NCBI RefSeq assembly: GCF_964340395.1
Contig: NC_135566.1
Coordinates: forward strand, 12,714,001-12,778,000
Direction: 5' to 3'
Source: Glandiceps talaboti
Taxonomy: Eukaryota > Hemichordata > Enteropneusta > Spengelidae
DNA: 64,000 bases
Every line of letters begins with the position of its first letter. Within the stretch, counting starts at the first letter, position 1. The notes under the pieces are model-generated. The model was not told where the DNA came from. It made no database searches and was given only the letters and a program-made list of their open reading frames with translations. Below, piece after piece: positions 60,601 through 64,000 of the stretch. The position numbers were made by a program, and so were the translations under genes.

Positions 60601-62183
60601 TTTTTATCTTTGTAATTTTTCATTTCTATCCATTCATTTATCTAGCTGATCCTATCATTGAGAAGGGACTAGAACTGGCACCAAAAGGCTCTGTCTTCAT
60701 ACTTTGTGTTGTAGGGGATAAAGACAGGTACGTATGGGTGTAGAATATATTAATATCTTTTCTTCTTAGTTCCAAAGTCGTCCCCAGGGATTTTAGACAT
60801 GGAAACGGCACATACTGTATACAGAACAGTGTCAACCAATCATTGAATGGGATAGAAATCAGGTTTAGAAACCAGGGGGTTTAACCCTATTCTTCTGTAC
60901 AGCCTAACCAAACCCCTAACTCCCCAGCTTGAATGTACAAGTGCGTATCTCTTGCATAATCGGTCCACTGTCCTACATATTAGCAAAAAGACAGTCTCCT
61001 CAGTGCAGATGTAGAGCAGTTCCACTACTATCTCGGACGATACAAACTAACTCTATTTCTAGTTCTAAGCAATAGCCTGGCACTAACCCCGACCTAACTC
61101 CCCATATAATGTGTATCAGTTGTACAATCGGTCCACTGTTCTCCAATCTTTTCGTCAAAACTGGTATTCCTTTATCGGTGGATTACTAACTATTGAAACT
61201 GGACTGGGCTGGCCAAGACTATAGATCTCTCACAGCGAAATTCTAGGGTTGGTCTCATTTGATGGATGCCTAATATAAATGAAGATAGAATTAGTAGTTA
61301 AAGCTAGGCAACCATGATCTGGTCCGTGGTATGTACATTGAGTGGACACTGCCGTTTCAAAAAAATCATAATATTACGACATTCATCAATTACTACTGAA
61401 ATCCCCTAGCAACCATGACAATAGTCATAGCAACTGGCACACTCAACAATGTCACGTGTACGTGTAGAACTAGTATTACGGACAACTCATACGTCAATAT
61501 GGCGAACACATTTTTTTTCTATAAAGTTGGATTTATTGATTTACGCTGTTTGTTATTTCACTATGACTAATTTGGGAATTTTACAAGTAGTAGTAGTAAT
61601 AGTGGATAATGAGACATTGTTGAATTTTTATTACAGCTGGAATGATCCTAATAATCCATTTAAACATCATCCGACCATTAAATTCCGAGAAATTCCATCG
61701 CTAATGAGACTATCAACGGTAAGTGATGGTAGACGTACCAATACATAATAATACAAATTGTAAAGATCTAAAAATAACTCTTTGTGCACATAAATGGTTC
61801 TATTTTGTAGAAAGAATTCCATGAAAATTTACAGCAAGATTCGTAGTATAGTTCGTCACTTTTGGGTGTTTGTAATTTGCTCTGGAAAATATTACAGCGA
61901 CATATATGCAAATCAACACACTCACTCGCTCGCTCACTTACTCACTCACTCACTCACTCACTCACTCACTCACTCACTCACTCACTCACTCACTCACTCA
62001 CCAACCAACCCCACCAACTTCACACACCCTCACAATATACCTCCCTCTCACTCCCCTTCCCTCTCTCCCCCTCCTTTCCCTTGTCTGTCTGTCTTTCTGT
62101 CTGTCTGTCCGTCCGTCCGTCCGTCCGTCCGTCTGTCTGTATGTCTGTCTGTACAGACAGATAGACAGACAGTCTCTCTCATT

Positions 62184-62214
<31 letters not shown>

Positions 62215-62237
62215 ACACACAGACACACAGACACACA

Positions 62238-62278
<41 letters not shown>

Positions 62279-62448
62279 ACACGTGCACCATGCACATATA
62301 TTAAAACTCATATACTTAAATTTTAACTTGATCAGCATTCATGTAATATCTTATTGTGCTTTCACGATTGTACATCTTTCAGAAAGAGTTGCTTGGACCA
62401 GAAGAATGCAAGAAGAGCGAATGCGTGAATCCTTTTTTCCGAGGATGA
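54661..62448 (+). CDS. diverged TXNDC17 paralogue with WCDDC active site, 125 aa, four exons
   Basis: Exons are 54661-54808, 60646-60727, 61637-61718 and 62383-62448, with phases 1, 2, 0 (378 nt with stop). Exons 2 and 3 are each 82 nt, exactly as in the neighbouring TXNDC17, so the gene arose by tandem duplication of the whole unit. Residues 43-47 read WCDDC where the neighbour has WCPDC: both redox cysteines remain but the proline is Asp. WNDPNNPFK and the cis-proline segment REIPSLMR are kept. Extra cysteines occur at residues 12 and 40 and in the C-terminal tail (EECKKSECVN). It ends in FFRG instead of the acidic FFEED. Reading frame and splice sites are intact, so it looks functional. 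The role is unknown; a changed redox potential or substrate is inference. Intron 1 (5.8 kb) holds a large TTAA-flanked element. Confidence 0.88.
56271..56345. repeat. 34-bp tandem duplication
   Basis: ATCTGTTGGCTTTTGATGAA followed by TAATGACTATG occurs twice in succession in intron 1 of the TXNDC17 paralogue. Confidence 0.8.
57801..57990. repeat. 107-bp tandem repeat, left two copies of three
   Basis: TGGAAGCTATGTAGCATACT begins at 57801 and recurs at 57908, a 107-bp period. A third copy starts at about 60446, on the far side of the element at 57995-60421. Copy 1 contains AACTTAAGTTAAAC (TTAA at 57884-57887), the intact form of the site into which the element went in copy 2. Confidence 0.9.
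57995..60421. mobile_element. 2.4-kb TTAA-flanked element with ~690-bp inverted arms
   Basis: The ends are AGGTGATTCAAAATGCTTAC and the reverse complement of AGGTGATTCAAAATGCTCAC. TTAA lies on both sides (57991-57994 and 60422-60425). Arms run 57995 to ~58683 and ~59732 to 60421 and are highly similar, including the same 60-codon open frame read inward from each end (58007-58189 plus and 60227-60409 minus). That frame has no recognised domain. The 1-kb centre shows no transposase. TTAA duplications are typical of piggyBac and Kolobok elements. The class is not settled. Confidence 0.85.
61915..62276. repeat. compound microsatellite in intron 3 of the TXNDC17 paralogue
   Basis: (ACTC)n occupies about 61918-62002, (GTCT/GTCC)n with its complement (CAGA)n about 62080-62172, and (CA)n about 62183-62276. 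The tract ends about 105 bp before exon 4. Several long open frames over it are repeat translations, one of which runs into exon 4 in the wrong frame. Confidence 0.9.
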
Positions 62449-64000
62449 TTATCCGGCGGGAACCAAATAGCCATCATTTGAAGTGGAATGCGCTCTCTAG
62501 TAGTCATTGCCTCGCTGTGGTTTCGAATTCAGTGCACTTCGATTACAATTTTACTTTAACAGGTTTGAATTTAATTGACGTTGCTGTGATGGACACCTGC
62601 ACATTGTTACGTACGATATAGTATTGTTTACATAATATTAATATAATTTGTCATGTTCATTAAAAATTCCCAGTAGTCCCCGCCTGTGTCTGCTCGGGTG
62701 GAAAGTCGCACGGCCCTTGTTTGTCATTGTTCAAAACAAATACCCGCGCCTCTGTTGAAGGAATATTGAAGACTTCGAGAGCCAGAGAGTGCCTTTTAAA
62801 ATGAGGACTAACTTGTGATGTCGCGCAACTAGCTGTATCTATGGTATTCATGACAACCAATGGCTACAGTATACGCTAAGGGTTTGGTCGACTTATTTCT
62901 ACATTGACTCTTAAACCATACACATAACAACTGTATGAAAACAGTTGTGGATTTGAAATCAGATGCAATTCACAAGAGTCATGTACGAGGCTAAGTACGA
63001 CGAGCGAAAGTGTCGGTGTACATTTTTAGTGGAAAACTAACTACGCAGCCCGGTCGTAGTGAGTCAGTCAGAAGTGTCGTGTTGTATATATACATTGCAA
63101 TCCAGAACTTTGTGGCCACGAATATTTTGAAGAAATAGCAGACAGACCGCTTAACGCTTGGAGGAACAGAAGAACCGCATGATTCTTTGCTTGTTGTCTT
63201 ACAAAATTACATTTTTTAAATGTCAGTGTTTAGGAATATTCCCTTAAGTTATACCTACGACAAAGCAAAGATCTGTAGAGTTTCACTGAGAGAATACATT
63301 TCCATAGTTACGGATACTTTTATGTGATTGTTTTTTGATCCCTGATGTACATCTATATGCTTTCATATCGGTTATAGTTCATCTTGGTGTATCAAGATTT
63401 TAATTCGGATTGAAAATTCCCTGGTGATACAAGATGCTGTATAAGTTATAAGAGATTAGATGCTTCAAAAGTGCAATATAGCAATATAAAATATGATATG
63501 CATTAAAAGTTTACTTCCCCTTTCTGAATATTCCTAAGCCTATCAACACACACACACACGTAGTAGTTAGTGTTATCATGTGGTAGGTGGTAGGTATGGT
63601 TACTAGTATAGATTCCCATCAATCATGTGTTCTGTACTGATATCGTTCAGAAAGATAATAAATTTATCCACGTGCGTACGTTATTCTGTACTTGTCTTTC
63701 TTTACTTTGTACCTTTCCTTCCGATCTGTTACATTTGCGATACTATTGCCAACTGTAAAGATCTCTCTCATAAGTTGTACTTTCGCTCCCACCCTTTCTG
63801 TAAATCACGTGACCCTAATTGAGACTTGAGAGATTTAACAGAACTGTGTGGTGAACCAGACGATTAATATCTGGGGAGGGGGATAGATTCGTTCCATCTA
63901 TTTCCCGCGGGCCTATTTCACGCTTGCCGTCCAAGATACACAAAATATGAATATATAGATATCCTCTTTCTTGATCCGATTTCGATCAGATTGCCTCATG
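62449..64000. other. 3' flank of the TXNDC17 paralogue, no further gene seen
   Basis: It holds the 3' UTR (ATTAAA near 62660 is a possible poly(A) signal) and AT-rich sequence with a short CA tract near 63547. No exon of a known family was recognised on either strand. Confidence 0.5.

Noticed and set aside
61794-62621. 275-codon open frame in the right part of the window
   Set aside because: Most of it is microsatellite. It crosses exon 4 of the TXNDC17 paralogue in a different frame from the spliced gene, which has a consistent phase and homology.

Overview
The window is nuclear DNA of an animal, most likely an invertebrate. It is AT-rich, its genes are split by GT-AG introns, and its spacers are full of microsatellites, minisatellites, SINEs and foldback/MITE elements. 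The protein families found (GLE1, LRWD1, TXNDC17, a PDZ protein and an ApaH-like phosphatase) are animal or eukaryote-wide. The repeat types would fit a deuterostome such as a hemichordate or cephalochordate, or a lophotrochozoan. The sequence alone does not settle the phylum. No prokaryotic operons, CRISPR arrays, rRNA genes or stand-alone tRNA genes were seen; the only tRNA-like boxes lie in SINE heads.

Six protein-coding genes can be built exon by exon, and every reading frame joins exactly across the splice sites. (1) 2762-8002 (+): a 174-aa protein with one PDZ domain, 4 exons; its last coding exon has been copied in tandem into the 3' flank. (2) 13220-25436 (-): GLE1, the mRNA-export factor, 16 exons, 687 aa, with an alanine-rich linker. 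(3) 30526-31353 (-): an intronless ApaH-like PPP phosphatase, 275 aa. (4) 35077-46861 (+): LRWD1/ORCA, the origin recognition complex partner, 13 exons, 635 aa. (5) 49427-53043 (+): TXNDC17 (TRP14), 4 exons, 124 aa, active site WCPDC. (6) 54661-62448 (+): a diverged tandem TXNDC17 paralogue, 4 exons, 125 aa, active site WCDDC.

Between and inside the genes lie mobile and repeated sequences. They include a 2.4-kb element with about 690-bp inverted arms inserted at TTAA in paralogue intron 1, beside an unfilled copy of its own target; a 259-bp MITE with TTA duplications nested in another MITE, whose second copy at 11.3 kb shows the empty site; a decayed foldback element in LRWD1 intron 5 with a frameshifted SAP-like coding remnant; a hAT-like MITE at two sites; two further MITE families with five copies each; two tRNA-headed SINE types; and four minisatellites with units of about 19, 30, 32 and 70 bp.

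The genes do not form an obvious single pathway. GLE1 acts in mRNA export and translation, LRWD1 in replication origins and heterochromatin, the TXNDC17 pair in cytosolic disulfide reduction, and the ApaH-like phosphatase in nucleotide or cap hydrolysis. The points most worth following up are the TXNDC17 paralogue with its changed active site, the animal ApaH-like phosphatase, the duplicated end of the PDZ gene, and the two elements whose empty sites are present in the same window.
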